A stretch of DNA of 64,000 bases. Origin: Dipteris shenzhenensis (taxonomy: Eukaryota; Polypodiophyta; Polypodiopsida; Gleicheniales). The position numbers and the translations under genes are program-made. The notes under the pieces were generated by a model, which was given only the letters and a program-made list of their open reading frames with translations, was not told the DNA's origin and did not search any database. Shown here in pieces: positions 1 through 10,748 of the stretch. The DNA is taken from the NCBI GenBank assembly GCA_047967505.1, contig CM106541.1; one strand, given 5' to 3'. Numbering within the stretch: the first letter of the stretch is position 1; the number at the start of each line of letters is the position of its first letter.

Positions 1-73
1 GGACGTTTTGATTCTCTGTGTCTCAGTACAAATCTGTCTTTTTTATTTAGTCATAGTATGTTTTGATTTGAAA

Positions 74-183
74 GCTCTTTGTGAGCATTGACAGTTCATA
101 CGCAGTCCTCTTTGTGAGGTAATGAGCTCTTTGTGAGCATTGATATCTTCATGGAAGTTTTTTTGATCAAGCTCTTTGTGAGC
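74..183 (+). repeat. four copies of a small stem-loop motif
   Basis: The motif GCTCTTTGTGAGC occurs at 74-86, 126-138 and 171-183. A variant, CCTCTTTGTGAGG, lies at 107-119. Each copy can pair four bases (GCTC with GAGC) around a TTTGT loop, and the variant changes both sides of the stem so that pairing is kept. The cluster lies just upstream of a polypurine tract and a 3' LTR, in the last internal part of a retrotransposon. Its role is unknown. Confidence 0.6.
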
Positions 184-219
184 TGATGATTGTTTGTCTG
201 TTGCTTCCCCATTTTGGCC

Positions 220-230
220 GAGGGGGGGGA
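220..230 (+). promoter_or_regulatory. polypurine tract of an LTR retrotransposon
   Basis: A purine run (GAGGGGGGGGA) sits immediately before the TGTTGG start of the LTR at 231. In this position it would prime plus-strand DNA synthesis. It shows that the LTR is a 3' LTR and that the element body lies to the left, outside the window. Confidence 0.7.
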
Positions 231-1105
231 TGTTGGCTTGAAGCTTGTGAAGCTCGTCCTCATGGGGAGGAGTCCATTACTCTAAGGTTCTACCAGCTTC
301 ACGGGATTGGTTGGGAGATGGAAATGAAGGCCTGGGATTGGTCCATGCAGTTAGCTTGCATGGATTGGCTGCCCTTGCATGCAATAGTACGTGGCAACAC
401 TGCAGTTCATGTAAGACATGGTCGTGGCTCTTGGAGCTTCATGAGTGTTCTGATTACTACGAAAGCGCATCGTTATTCGGAGGCTTGGAGCGTCACACCG
501 ACCTGTAGACCGCTTGATGAGAGTCAACTTCAGAGATAGATATAGGCTAGGAGATTGTAGAGAAGAACGCCATGAATTGTGAGCTCCAACAAGGTCGGTA
601 GACCTGAGGAGACATGCATGGCCACATATCTATTGAGAGTGGTGGTAGATTGTTGATTTGGAAGCTTGCAGTAACAAGTGTTTGTGAGTTGATTATAGAA
701 GAAAGAGTTCTCAATTATCCTTCGTGTTTTCTCGTCATTTCATGCAGTTCATTTTCTTCTCCATTTCATGCAATTCTAGCTAGTCTTCCTTCAGTCTACA
801 TATGCTCAGAGGAGCACGCAGGCTCAGGGATCTAGAAGAGCCAAGGTGATAGTAGTACAACTTTTGGTATGGACTCGGGCCCTCTTGTTTATTATACATT
901 TGTGGATGGAAATATACTTTTGTTAGTGCTATATCTCTCTTAGATCTCTGTATGTTTACTGGCTTGCACACACACTTCTAATTATGAAGTACACACAAGT
1001 AAAGAAGTTTTGATTCCGTGGTGAAACACTTCCGCGTGTAATCCTTGGGCACATTCTATCAATCTTCCATTGCAGGATACCCTTTGTAGGGATTCATTTC
1101 TAACA
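231..1105 (+). mobile_element. 3' LTR of a left-truncated LTR retrotransposon
   Basis: The segment begins TGTTGG after a polypurine tract and ends CTAACA at 1105, giving the TG...CA ends of an LTR and a length of about 875 bp. No second copy lies in the window, so the element extends past the left edge. The short open frames inside (186-539, 614-835) match nothing I recognise and I do not call them genes. The LTR may sit in an intron of the J-domain gene that starts at 2220 on the other strand. Confidence 0.65.
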
Positions 1106-1911
1106 GTCTACATGGTTAATTCAAGAGCGCAGGGAGAAGGCAGAGCCACTTGTCTAGTATGGTAGGAGTACTTTGGAAAATATAACTTCATAAGACCAGA
1201 ATCTATCCAATCTTACAAATTAACATTTTTTATAGAACAAGCAAAAGAACAAAGGAATTTTATTTATTTTTAATGTGTAAATGAGAAAAAAAGAATAAGA
1301 AAAAGAGCTTAGTAAGCAAAGCTACCGTTATGTTCTTATGGTAGAGTATTTTGGAAAAGCTGATTGGACGCTGTGCCATATGAACTGACATCATGATCAC
1401 AAAATGCACTTGGGAGCAAGGACGGGGCTGGCCACGGCTCAAATTTTTTTAGTTTTCTTGTCACTTGGGCATTATAGATAGTTCGTGACAAGGTCCACAT
1501 TAATTTCATGTAAATGCACATCACCTATTTAGGAGAGGCACTTGGAAGTAATGACTAGGAAAACTCTGATTGTGCTAGTTATTCATTATCAGAAAATGCA
1601 CGTATGGATATTACGTTTGAAATCCATTAAGAACAGGCTAAGTTGCAGGAGATTGAGAAACTGAACCACTTCACAGACTAGCCCTTGTCTTGAACACAAA
1701 ACGTTCAAACATCAAAACAATATTGACCATAGCATTTCAACAAGTTCTCAGAAACTCACACCTAATCAAATTCTATTCAAATAGCCATTTCTCATCTTGA
1801 GACCTCTGGACAGGCTACTGTAATGATCTTTCTATTAGGTATCAATGCAGTGTACGCCAGTCAAAACTTGTTAAAAGTGCAGCGACGAACATGAAACAAA
1901 GCAGGTGCTAC
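1106..1911. other. probable intron 1 of the J-domain gene; no coding seen
   Basis: This AT-rich stretch begins at the splice donor of the J-domain exon and continues left to the LTR. I searched both strands for the continuation of the J domain (an HPD-containing segment) and found none, so the next exon probably lies outside the window. Confidence 0.4.
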
Positions 1912-2220
1912 CTTAGTCCTGAAGGCGGCCTTGATATCTTCTTCACTGCAGTCTTGCTCGAGGCCTAAAATCTCAAAAGGACTAAATTTAGATAACCAGC
2001 GAGAATTTTCATCGTCCTGGATACTTGCCATACTAATCGTTCTGGGTCTCGTACTTGAAGAACGCGTCCAATTAATGAGAGATGGATTCTTTCTTCCTAC
2101 CAAACACTTGCCAGCAATGCCCGGGGAAGCACAGAAAGAGGGGTGAGTCTTCAAAACCCCAGGTTCAAGGTTCAAGCAAATGCTCCCCTCAAGGCAAGCA
2201 GCGGGCTGGGGAGGCAGCAT
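1912..2220 (-). CDS. exon 1 of a J-domain (DnaJ-like) protein, probably plastid-targeted
   Basis: The first in-frame ATG is at 2220. The 103 codons end at AAG, followed on the minus strand by GTAGCA, a good splice donor, in phase 0. Residues 1 to about 70 are rich in Ser, Thr, Pro and basic residues with few acidic ones, like a chloroplast transit peptide. From about residue 80 the pattern SPFEILGLEQDCSEEDIKAA then FR matches helix I and the start of helix II of a J domain. The HPD motif that contacts Hsp70 would be in the next exon, which is not seen. J-domain proteins act as Hsp70 co-chaperones, and some plastid ones serve the NDH complex. I cannot say which subfamily this is. The 2221-3090 region is its likely promoter. 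Confidence 0.6.
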
Positions 2221-3090
2221 TTTCTCCAAGGAAGGCCGCTCAACTGATTGGGAAGTGAACAGGAAACACGAAACGGATGGGGAATGCGAGCTACGAAGCT
2301 TGAATCATCCACTAAATTTTTCCTCGGTAAGATATGGTGTCATCAGGCAGGCATTCCAATCAAGGCCATGATTCAAAGCAATTGGTAATTGTTGCTGGTG
2401 GTCAACTGTCAACATTAGAGTACCATTCACAGTCTTATGTTCCCACGTGGCAGCAAACCTCGTGTGAGTCGTACACCCTATAGCCAACTTACGGAAATTT
2501 ATTGAAGAATTTATGCTGTCCTATGTGTGAGAAATGTAGCAGATACATGGGGTGTGTGTCAAATGCGGTGTACGAATTCCCACCCTATAGCGAGTCAAAA
2601 CCATCGACGTGGCGAGGGTCACTAGAAAGAAAATCTATGCCGTTGGATCTCAAAAGTTCCTTCATCGTCGTAATCTGTGGTCCACTTTCTCACTGGCTCC
2701 TTTGCACGACTGACCGGCTAATATTAGAGAATGCAACCTACACCATTGACCTACAACTAACATTGCCACTGACACAAGGGCCGCCTCTTCTCAACCTACC
2801 ACATATCTCACGACTCACGACTCTTGTCAGCCGTTGGATCAACTCTGCCTACAAAGACCGAACTGCCACGTGATTGTGCACAGATTGCCACGCATCTAAA
2901 CCCTCTAGCCATGTCCCTCCACATGACTCCCGGGCCCCACCCCCCCCGCCGCGCCAATGGCCAAAAATTGGCTCCAGTTGTTGCTGATTTTCGATCAAAA
3001 ATAAGGGCAACCGGCTCTCGGCCTCCAACCGATTGCCGCCCCAGTTCCCAAAGCCGATTCCCTACTCCTTCCCCACATCCCAACAAAGGG
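2221..3090. other. upstream region of the J-domain gene; no gene seen
   Basis: Open frames here (for example 2502-2873 and 2808-3128) overlap each other on opposite strands and resemble no known protein. The stretch lies directly 5' of the J-domain exon and probably contains its promoter and 5' UTR. I could not identify a definite TATA box. Confidence 0.35.
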
Positions 3091-3294
3091 TCTATCATAT
3101 AGATGAAGGGGAGGGGCTCTATATCCAAGGTCCACCACTGTCCACAACTACTTCTAGGATTAATCCCAACAGAAGGTCTACCGGATGAAGGGCAAGGGTT
3201 CTATACATCCCAACATAAAATCTATCAGATGAAGGGGAGGGGTTCTATATATCCAAGGTCCACCACTGTCCTAACTACTTTGGGATTAATCCCC
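3091..3294. repeat. imperfect tandem repeat, two full units and one partial
   Basis: A unit with TCTATCA, GATGAAGGGGAGGGG, CTATAT, CCAAGGTCCACCACTGTCC and GGATTAATCC occurs at about 3091-3170 and again at 3221-3294. A shortened, diverged copy lies between them (about 3176-3215). Confidence 0.7.
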
Positions 3295-3500
3295 AAGGTT
3301 CTTTGCCCATGTATCGCTAAGGGCCTTCAAGCCTCCTAACTCCTACTAATCACATACTTTTGCTAGGCTCTACACAGGGGTTTAGGACCACACAAAAAGG
3401 CTCCCAAGACCCCATACTCCAACACTATGAAACTTTTTAAGAGAAAATAGATGTCAAGGAATGGAAAAAAGTTAAAGAAATGAAGGGTCCTCTATGTGTG

Positions 3501-3685
3501 TTGATGTCTTTGGGCACGAGCATGCCACTCCTTTGTTGGGTACAAATTTCACTCTCTTAATTGCACCAGACTTATATGATGCAAAAGTTAACGGAATGTA
3601 GAGATGTTGTTGATGTCTTTGGGAATGGGCATGTGCACCCCTTTGTTGGGTAAGTTCTCACTCTCTTAAGTGCACCACAATTATA
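3501..3685. repeat. direct duplication of about 76 bp
   Basis: The segment beginning TTGATGTCTTTGGG at 3501 is repeated at 3610. Both copies continue through CCTTTGTTGGGTA, CACTCTCTTAA and GTGCACCA, or close variants. The copies are about 80 percent alike and 109 bp apart. Confidence 0.65.
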
Positions 3686-3858
3686 AAATACAATTGGGTT
3701 TCTCCACTTTTTCTCCCCTTCGTTATTGTCGTACAATAAATGAGTACCTAGCCAATTTTGATCACTTGAATTAGTTTGGATACAACAAGTTTCTTCAAAT
3801 TTAACTAGTTTGGATACCCATTGAACCATTATATTCTCCTTCAACAATCCAACAAGAT

Positions 3859-3861
<3 letters not shown>

Positions 3862-3908
<47 letters not shown>
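3862..3908. repeat. (GA)n microsatellite
   Basis: About 23 uninterrupted GA units. Reading it in the other direction produces a spurious Leu-Ser repeat ORF (3572-3922). Confidence 0.95.
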
Positions 3909-3909
<1 letters not shown>

Positions 3910-4357
3910 ATGCTAGGAGCATACATTGAGATTAAAGAAAAACTAAGTGCCTAGATTAAGGCCAAGCATTGGATGATTTTGCAAGAGATGGAAAAAAGAT
4001 TGATGAAGGCATGTTTTAAGATCATGGAGTAGCCATGCCCACAAATTTATAAGCAATAAATTCGTGAACAAAAGAGGCAAAGCAAAACTATGGAGAGAGA
4101 TGATGCTGCACAACATAGCCCCTTTATATAATGCCTCCAACTTCCCATCTATAGTATTGATAATTGTTTATTTGAAAAGCATAGACCCAATAGATCCCAC
4201 GATTTGAAAAGAGTTTTAAAAAGCATTATTGGTGAAAAAGGAAGGAGTGAAGGGATGGAAAGGCAAGGGGAGGGGGCCTCTTCCCTCTTAATCATGAGAG
4301 CATAAATGCTCATAATCTTCATGTAGCTTAGTGGTGAGAACTAATGAGTGGGTAAGG
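3909..4357. other. no gene seen
   Basis: AT-rich spacer between the GA microsatellite and the copia element. The minus-strand frame at 3943-4140 has no recognisable similarity. Confidence 0.4.
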
Positions 4358-4656
4358 TGATGGAATAGCAAGGAAGGAATGGAATAGATCAGCAATGAAG
4401 TGAAGATAGTGGTTTATCCAAGAGTGGAGAGGACCTTATAAGGGCAACCGATACAATGCATGTGCCCCAAAGGAGAGCACCTCCAAATCCGCAAATCACT
4501 TGACTGATCTCTCAATCAATCCCATGAATCTCTCAATCACTGTTTTACTCCAAATAGAGCCTTCTACCTCAACTAAACTATTCACACTAACCAACACCCA
4601 ACCTCACACAAACCTTGTACCCCTTGGTACACCCGATTACATCAATTTGTGTATCA
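4358..4656 (-). repeat. 3' LTR of the gag-only copia element
   Basis: Starts TGATGG and ends TATCA on the plus strand, so its ends are TGAT...ATCA. Its first ~128 bp match 7154-7282 closely, including TTATAAGGGCAAC and CCAAAGGAGAGCACCTC. The C-run right after it is the complement of the polypurine tract. Confidence 0.7.
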
Positions 4657-5256
4657 TTACCCCCCCCCCAAATTTTATGACCTCACCCCAGCAGTAGCAC
4701 ATGGGAAGCTTCATGGTTTGTTCACACCTAGTAACAACACTCATGACCCCAACTTGTGACTCACTCTAGTTATGGCTCTTGGTTTACAACTGGGAGAATG
4801 GACAATGACTATGCATGGAAATCCCCATGGGTCTAACAAGGTAAAATCTCAAAGATAAGACTAACAATCCTTTAAGGGGGACATCCCAGGGTAGAGAACC
4901 CTTATTGACCACACACACAAAACAACATTAGAAGATATATGGATCATCATCACCCTTGTCAAGATTGACTTGGGTGGTGAAAGTAGTGAAGCTTTAACAT
5001 CCTCTAGTTCTTCTTCTTCTTCTTTCTTTGCTTCTTCTACAAGGTTTGCTGAAAATTTCTTCTTTGCATAGCACTCTTCTCAAAATGTCCAAGCTTTCCA
5101 CAAAAGTTGCACTTCATCTTGGTGGATCCCTTTAAGTTACTTTTGACCAAATATACCCCATTTCCCTTGTAGTCATTCCTTTGTTTAAACTTCCTTTTCT
5201 CTTCCAAGAGGGACCTCTATTTCCACCAAACTAATCTCTGGTAGATTGGTGAGGGT

Positions 5257-5555
5257 CAAGGATGTTTTTATTGAAGCTATGCTTATATATTAATATAAAA
5301 TATTGGCAAAAGCTTTCAAGATCATTCTTTTAGTTTCACAATATTGGTAGAATGTAGTAACTTTTTATATAATTTCTCTTGAATTTTGAAGGAAACAATG
5401 TAAATCTTGGCAAAACTTTAAATTTTTTTGCCTAAAGGTTTCAAACCTTGGCGAATGTTTGAAACATATATTTTTATTAGGGCATACAAACTTTCAACCC
5501 CAATGTAAAAGTTTAGCTTCTTAACGAAACTAACTTGAATAAACCATCCATGGTG
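5257..5555. mobile_element. MITE-like element, copy 1
   Basis: About 300 AT-rich bp, from GGATGTTTTTAT near 5263 to the inverted end CCATCC at about 5552. The same sequence occurs at about 31505-31803, sharing TATATTAATATAAAAT, TTTTTATTAGGGCATACAAA and CTTTCAAC. The ends form an imperfect inverted repeat that begins GGATG. There is no coding capacity. This copy interrupts the gag-only copia element just 3' of the zinc knuckle region. Confidence 0.55.
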
Positions 5556-5651
5556 AGGGTAGTTATAATAGTGCCATATTCCTCAGGTAGACTTTTAAGC
5601 AAGATTTAAATTACAATGTCATCATCAAGATTAAACTTGATGCTAGCTAAC

Positions 5652-5913
5652 TGAGTCAGTATGCTTTTCATGGAGTTTAAATGTGAAGACATTGATTCTC
5701 CTCTATCCAACTTCAGATCAAAGAACTTGATAAGCAAACTAAACTTAGAACACTTCCCCTGTGCTCCAGAGACAATCTCAATTGAGTCAATATGCTTTTC
5801 ATGGAGTTTAAATGTGAAGACATTGATTCTCCTCTATCCAACTTCAGATCAAAGAACTTGATAAGCAAACTAAACTTAGAACACTTCCCCTGTGCTCCAG
5901 AGACAATCTCAAG
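5652..5913. repeat. near-perfect 131-bp tandem duplication
   Basis: The 131 bases starting TGAGTCAGTATGC at 5652 recur from 5783 with a single difference (G to A) that I can find. It lies in the gag UBN2 region and breaks the reading frame. Confidence 0.9.
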
Positions 5914-7136
5914 ATGACTCCATGCAGCATATGATGTGTCACAATCATCAATGTGATGAATATAGGAATCACTCAATCCAAGTGAAATTATGGCTAGTGT
6001 CTTTTCATCCTTATGGCTAGTGCCTTTTCATCCATAAAGCCTCTCCTTCCCTAGTAGTTGTTTTCTTCTCTTTCCCATTAGCAATATTCCAGATCCCCTT
6101 CTTCATGAGAATAAACGTAAGTATGGTCTGCCATGTGTGAAACCCCTCCCCCTCAAACTTATCTATCTTTCTATTGGAGGCAATAGGGAAGTTCTTACCA
6201 ATACAATTCCCTTTACAATTCTTCAAAATGAACCATCACCATATAGATGCATGTTGCAAGCAATAGGCAAGCAATAAAATCTGAAAAGCCAAGGTCCTTT
6301 GCATATTGATAATAGTGAGGGACTTCTTTCTTGTCTTAAAGCCTAGTGACCTTCCTATTGGTGTATTTTGGAGCTTTCTTCTTCTTTATCTTCCTAACAC
6401 TTACAGTATTGCTAGAACCACAAGAAGAAGGCATTTTCAATAACAACCTTCCATGAATACAAAGCTATGAAGGAAAGGTTGTCAATACACCATGTAGAGT
6501 GAATGAGACTCCCACAAGTCCAATGACTGAACTCTAGCACTCCAGCATAGTCAATACTAAAAATTATTTCAGTCAAAATAAGAAGCCCCGAATCTTAGTT
6601 GATTTGGTCAACACTCAAATCCACAAAATTGCCAAAATTTGAGCTAAAAAATGAGCAGAGATTCGAGGCTGACATTCGTGTTGTAGAATCAAGAATTGTT
6701 ATTTTACCAGAGAGGACCCCATAGAGAAGAATTGCACAATGCCATGTAAGAATGCCAGAGAGAATAGCACCATTTTTTACTGGTTTTTCTACCATTTCTC
6801 ATCATGTATCGGAGAATTGATGCTCATACTTCATTAGAATACTCCTTATAGCATCATCCATCAATAAATAGAGCCATTTTATAATGGTGGCTCCTACGAG
6901 GAGAATCGCATGAAACTTCGACGACTAGAACAGCTGTCTGCATGGGCAGAGGAAGCAATTATTCCGTAATTCCTCCTAGACAGGGATTCGTCGCAACATG
7001 AGGATGCTTGGTCTCAGAGGGTGTGGGAAATGTCATAGAGAATGAGGAGAACAAGCCTAAGCAAATTCTATGGGAAGAGAATGAAGAAAACCTTAATTTG
7101 GGGAAGATGATGACATGGAACTCAAGGAGGGTGAAA

Positions 7137-7151
7137 CAAGCTCTGATGCCA
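7137..7151 (-). promoter_or_regulatory. primer-binding site (initiator tRNA-Met)
   Basis: The minus strand reads TGGCATCAGAGCTTG two bases after the LTR end. This is the plant copia consensus TGGTATCAGAGC with one change. It would pair with the 3' end of initiator tRNA-Met to start reverse transcription and it sets the element orientation. Confidence 0.8.
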
Positions 7152-7282
7152 CATGATGGAACATTATGGAAGGAATGGAATAGATCAACAATGAAGTGAA
7201 GAGAGTAGTTTATTCAAGAGTAGAGAGGCCCTTATAAGGGCAACTGATACAATGCATGTGTCCCAAAGGAGAGCACCTCTAG

Positions 7283-8277
7283 ATAAGACTGTACTAGGAA
7301 AAATGGGAAAATCCCAAGTCCCACTTTTTTTCGCACTAACAATTTCGAAGTCTAAAAACGGGAATTTTGAAACAAACATTCATGGCATGAATTTGTGAAA
7401 AACATGCTTTTTTTAGAAACATGAATTTGTTGAAAGCATGAATTCTAAAACAAACATGCATGGCCTTAATTTTGAAACAGGCATTCATGATTAAAGTTAG
7501 TATAATCATTAGGTACAACATATCACCAAAAGTCAATGGAATATTTGGCTCCAAATCTTTTTTTAGTGTGCAAATTGCATTGTAGATATTGCCTACATGC
7601 TTGGAGATTTGTCTTCAAATTCTATATCATTGCATTTATTTCGAATTTTTAATACTAAAATTCACTTACATTTGCATGTTTTTTTGTACATGTTGCAATT
7701 TGGATATTATGCGAATGCTTTTAATGTTTTTTTTTTGCAACAAAAAGGGAGAAATTTTTTTTAAATGACGTTTCTTGCCTCTCGCTTTGCTTCATTCTCA
7801 GTAATCCAATTTATTATAATAATTATATTTTCATCGCCACATTTAATATTTCTAAAGAGCCGCATCGTTAGGCATCCATATAATTATATAATACACATGG
7901 AATAAATTTACATCATGAGTAAATGTCCCTCATGCTCTAAGAGATTGAAAATAATTCACAAAAACAACATAATGTCTCAATTCAAATTGCTTTTGTTACA
8001 AGAAATTTGGACTACTTTAAAATAATGTCATTTACATTCTTCACAATGGAGACAATGGAGTCTATAGACTCTTGTGATGCTTATTCTCAAGGCTATGATG
8101 CTTTGGATTCCTCTACATGCTTTCATTCCTTTAGTAGGGACTCAATCTCTTCTTTCCCTCCAAGTTGGGGTTCTTTTGGTGTAGATGCTTTGGGTGTAGA
8201 ATGTATCTCCCCGACTCTGATGGAAGTTGTGATGCTTTTGGAGACTCAATCACCTGCTGCCTTGCTTTGGGTGTACA
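7283..8277. other. spacer with a short CATGAATTT repeat field
   Basis: No supported gene. At about 7375-7495 short units built on GCATGAATTTGTGAAA recur irregularly. The plus frame 8007-8297 (Ser/Asp-rich) lies downstream of the last exon of the minus-strand gene and is probably its complement or 3' UTR. Confidence 0.4.
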
Positions 8278-8572
8278 CTAAATCTCGCCTACTTTAATTG
8301 CATGTTGTATCCCAATTGTAGCAATTAGATCTTGAATGGTCTCAGCCATAAATGCCTGTAGATCGATCTCTGTATATGCTTCCATTGAGAGATGCAAATT
8401 CTGTTCAAAAATTTCATTGAGGATGAACATGCAGTTGTAGCCCACTCTCCATCCACAAGTGTGTGCATCCTTTTGCAACACCGCCAAGCATTTTTTGAAA
8501 TGTTTTTTGTCTACTAAGTTACCTTGGTGCTGCTTGATTTTCCCAATAGCAGATACCAGCTTACGAGCTGAC
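8278..8572 (-). pseudogene. last exon of an unrecognised multi-exon plant gene
   Basis: On the minus strand an acceptor (ATGGGTAG then G) opens this exon at 8572. It completes an Arg codon with two bases from the exon ending at 14622, so the phases match exactly. The 98 codons include SARKLVSAIGKIKQHQG, a Cys-containing middle (KKCLAVLQKDAHTCGW) and a helical acidic C-terminus ending KVGEI and TAG at 8278-8280. The intron upstream (8573-14621, 6.05 kb) holds a complete gypsy element. Without it the intron is about 0.45 kb. I do not recognise the family. It is called a pseudogene only because of stops in upstream exons. Confidence 0.55.
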
Positions 8573-8666
8573 CTACCCATCATAACATATAAAAGAAATG
8601 AGTGTGTATTGCATAAGATACATAAAGTGGAAGTGATACATATTAAGAGAACACTTACATTAACAC

Positions 8667-9668
8667 TGTTATGGATAAATTTGACCAAAGTAAGAGGCAT
8701 GAATATGTGTGTGTGCTTGTATGTGTGGCAATAGTATAATAAAATATGGTGTGCATAAGGCCCAGGGTTGAGGTGGCAGGGCATGACCATGTGCCACCCT
8801 TCCACGTAAGAGGACCCATAAGGTGTGTTGTACATAATCCATGGTACTAATAATATAAAATGATAAGGTGGCATGGGTTCTCCATGTACCACCCCTCCAC
8901 CTAGGCGGTCCCACACCTACATTTAGTGAGATATGGCCCAAGGACCATGGGAGAAGTAATATAAAATAGGTGGAGATGGATATTATATTGGATTATTCCC
9001 TCCAGGCAGGATAGGCCCATGTGGGGGGGGTGTAGAAAGTCCAAGAATGCAAGTTAAATAATGGAAAAGTAGGATGAGGTGGCAAGATTCCTTGTGCCAA
9101 CCCTCCACTTGTCCTCCTAGATGTTTGAACGTATTACAAAATTGGAAAGAGACCAAGGGAGTATCTTAGACTTGGGATATGGGGGTTGATTTATGTGGAA
9201 AAATGAGGCAAAGTGTTGTCGCACACAATTGAGAGTGCGTAACCGCCTAGCCCACATGGGAGACTCTTCCACACACACCATGCATGTGGGAGGATGCATT
9301 TATTGGGAGAGACCCCCTCTCTTGGCTATAAAAGGAGGGGGCTATTCCTTGATGGGACACGCCCATTCTTGTAAAGCCACCTAGCTAGTACTTTGATTTC
9401 TTTCCCCCATCTTTCCTTTCAAATAAAGCATGACCCTCCTCCCTTGATGTCTCCATTTCTACATTCCTAGTCCCATCATGTACCTACTCCTCTTCCCTCT
9501 CTCCCTTCCTACTTGTGGCATAGTCCCTCTCTTCATTCCCACCCCTCTTAATCCTTTTTCCCCACCTATGTTAATGCTTCTTCCCTCCTGTTCCCTTTTC
9601 CTCTATGGCCCTTGAGCGTCGCCATGCCTTGCATCTAGCATCGTGCCTCAAATTCTTTTCTAGTTAAT
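8667..9668 (+). repeat. 5' LTR of the gypsy element
   Basis: About 95 percent identical by eye to the right LTR. It contains the likely promoter TATA box in GGCTATAAAAGGAGGGGG (about 9313-9331), followed by a pyrimidine-rich leader. The overlapping minus frame 8278-8916 runs from the host exon into the LTR and is not a single protein. Confidence 0.85.
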
Positions 9669-10017
9669 AGAACTGATGTGGCTGCTGGGATCAAAATCTC
9701 CATGGCTAGTGGCATAAAAGTCATTACTCCTACGGCTAGGTGTAGTTCTGCAGCACCTTCCATGTGCAGTTCTCTGCTTCTGCACCTCGAAGCTGCGTGT
9801 CTTCTGCTTGCAGTTCTCCGTCTCTATGGTTGCAAAACTTCTCAATTTCTGCGCCTTCTGCCTGCAGTTCCTATGCATCTTCTAGGTTCTTGCACGTCTT
9901 TTGTGCGGTACCACGCATCTTCTGGTCAACCACGTTTGCAAAATCGCTTCTGCACATCTTCTATGCGGCGCCACGTAAAACTGCTCCTATGCATCTGCAA
10001 CAGACCTCGCGCCCCCC

Positions 10018-10137
10018 CTTCTATCTTCTTCTTCTATTTCTCTTCTCCTCTCCTCTCCTCTCTTTTTATTAAGGAGTGGGAATTGAACCCAAGACCTCCC
10101 CATTCACAAAAGGAAGACTTACTAATGGGCTAGCAAA
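10018..10137 (-). mobile_element. tRNA-derived SINE-like insertion
   Basis: On the minus strand a pol III A box, TAGCCCATTAGT (10 of 12 matches to the consensus), lies at about 10132-10121. A B box, GGTTCAATTCC (one mismatch), lies at about 10089-10079. The roughly 30-base spacing is as in tRNA genes. Downstream comes CACTCCTTAATAAAAAG and a purine-rich AGAGGAGAGG tail. No full tRNA cloverleaf or usable acceptor end is evident, so a SINE head fits better than a tRNA gene. It lies inside the gypsy interior. Confidence 0.5.
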
Positions 10138-10748
10138 TAGGAAGTGATGAAAGTGTAATGATATTGCTTATATGGTAAAATCTCATGAGCTGTAACTCTC
10201 TAATTGTAGAGAGTTTCCTCTTACTGTAAAAAGCAAAAGTACTTCATTTCATGTGCTCTATTCATATCTGATACTAGATCGTAGATTTTGAACTTTTTCA
10301 AGTTCACTCCTTGGACGCATGCCACACAAGGAGGATGGATATTTATGTCACTTCTCGACGAGTTCAAGGATTTGGTGCTTGGTCCTCTGCTCATCACGGC
10401 TACCAATTGGCGAGATCTCTTTCTTGATCTTCATGTCGATCTTCAATAACTGATTGTACAATGCATGGTCCAAGGAGACGACGGGTGGGATGATACACCA
10501 TGGATGATTGAAGGTGAAGAGCTAGTGATACACTAGGAGGACTTTGATTTCAATTCTACTCATTGTGCGGTGATCGAGCTACTTGCTGCATTAGAGATAA
10601 TTAAAAGGGTGACATTCTTCGAAGGGTGGGATGCTCCCCAAGCTTGGGGGAAGATTTGACGCATCTGCTTATTAATTCCTGTGGATAAGCTCATCTTGAA
10701 TAATTTCTTCTCAATCTCACTACAAAGGTTTCTAGGGCTCGGCTATGG

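Larger units (their letters stand above)
5050..6226 (-). pseudogene. copia-type Gag, broken
   Basis: Three pieces run in order on the minus strand. 6226-6017 contains FEGEGFHTWQTILTFILMKK then GIWNIA, the N-terminal Gag pattern with conserved Trp. 5976-5713 contains DCDTSYAAWSHLEIVSGAQG and SSHLNSMKSILTQL, the UBN2/Gag helical region. About 5120-5070 encodes CNFCGKLGHFEKS, a zinc knuckle that has lost its last Cys. The 131-bp duplication at 5652-5913 is not a multiple of three and shifts the frame. Gag would form virus-like particles in the cytoplasm. This copy cannot make an intact one. Confidence 0.65.
4358..7282 (-). mobile_element. gag-only Ty1/copia-type element, minus orientation
   Basis: Direct repeats at 4358-4656 (3' LTR) and 7154-7282 (5' LTR, outer part lost) bracket about 2.5 kb. 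On the minus strand the right LTR ends ...CCATCA and is followed two bases later by TGGCATCAGAGCTTG (7137-7151), a primer-binding site for initiator tRNA-Met. The left LTR begins TGATACAC after a G-run polypurine tract (complement of the C-run at 4659-4670). Between them a copia-type gag is visible, but no protease, integrase, RT or RNase H. That is the layout of TR-GAG type non-autonomous elements, or of a deleted copy. Two later changes lie inside: a MITE-like insertion (about 5257-5555) and a 131-bp tandem duplication. Confidence 0.7.

Noticed and set aside
3572-3922. Open frame with a Leu-Ser repeat (also 48452-48838)
   Set aside because: Produced by reading (GA)n/(CT)n microsatellites; no other protein-like features.
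8278-8916. A single 212-codon minus-strand protein
   Set aside because: The frame spans a gypsy LTR boundary at 8667; only 8278-8572 is supported as an exon by splice phase.
10078-10136. A tRNA gene at the A/B box pair
   Set aside because: No cloverleaf arms or acceptor stem could be paired; the context and purine tail fit a SINE.
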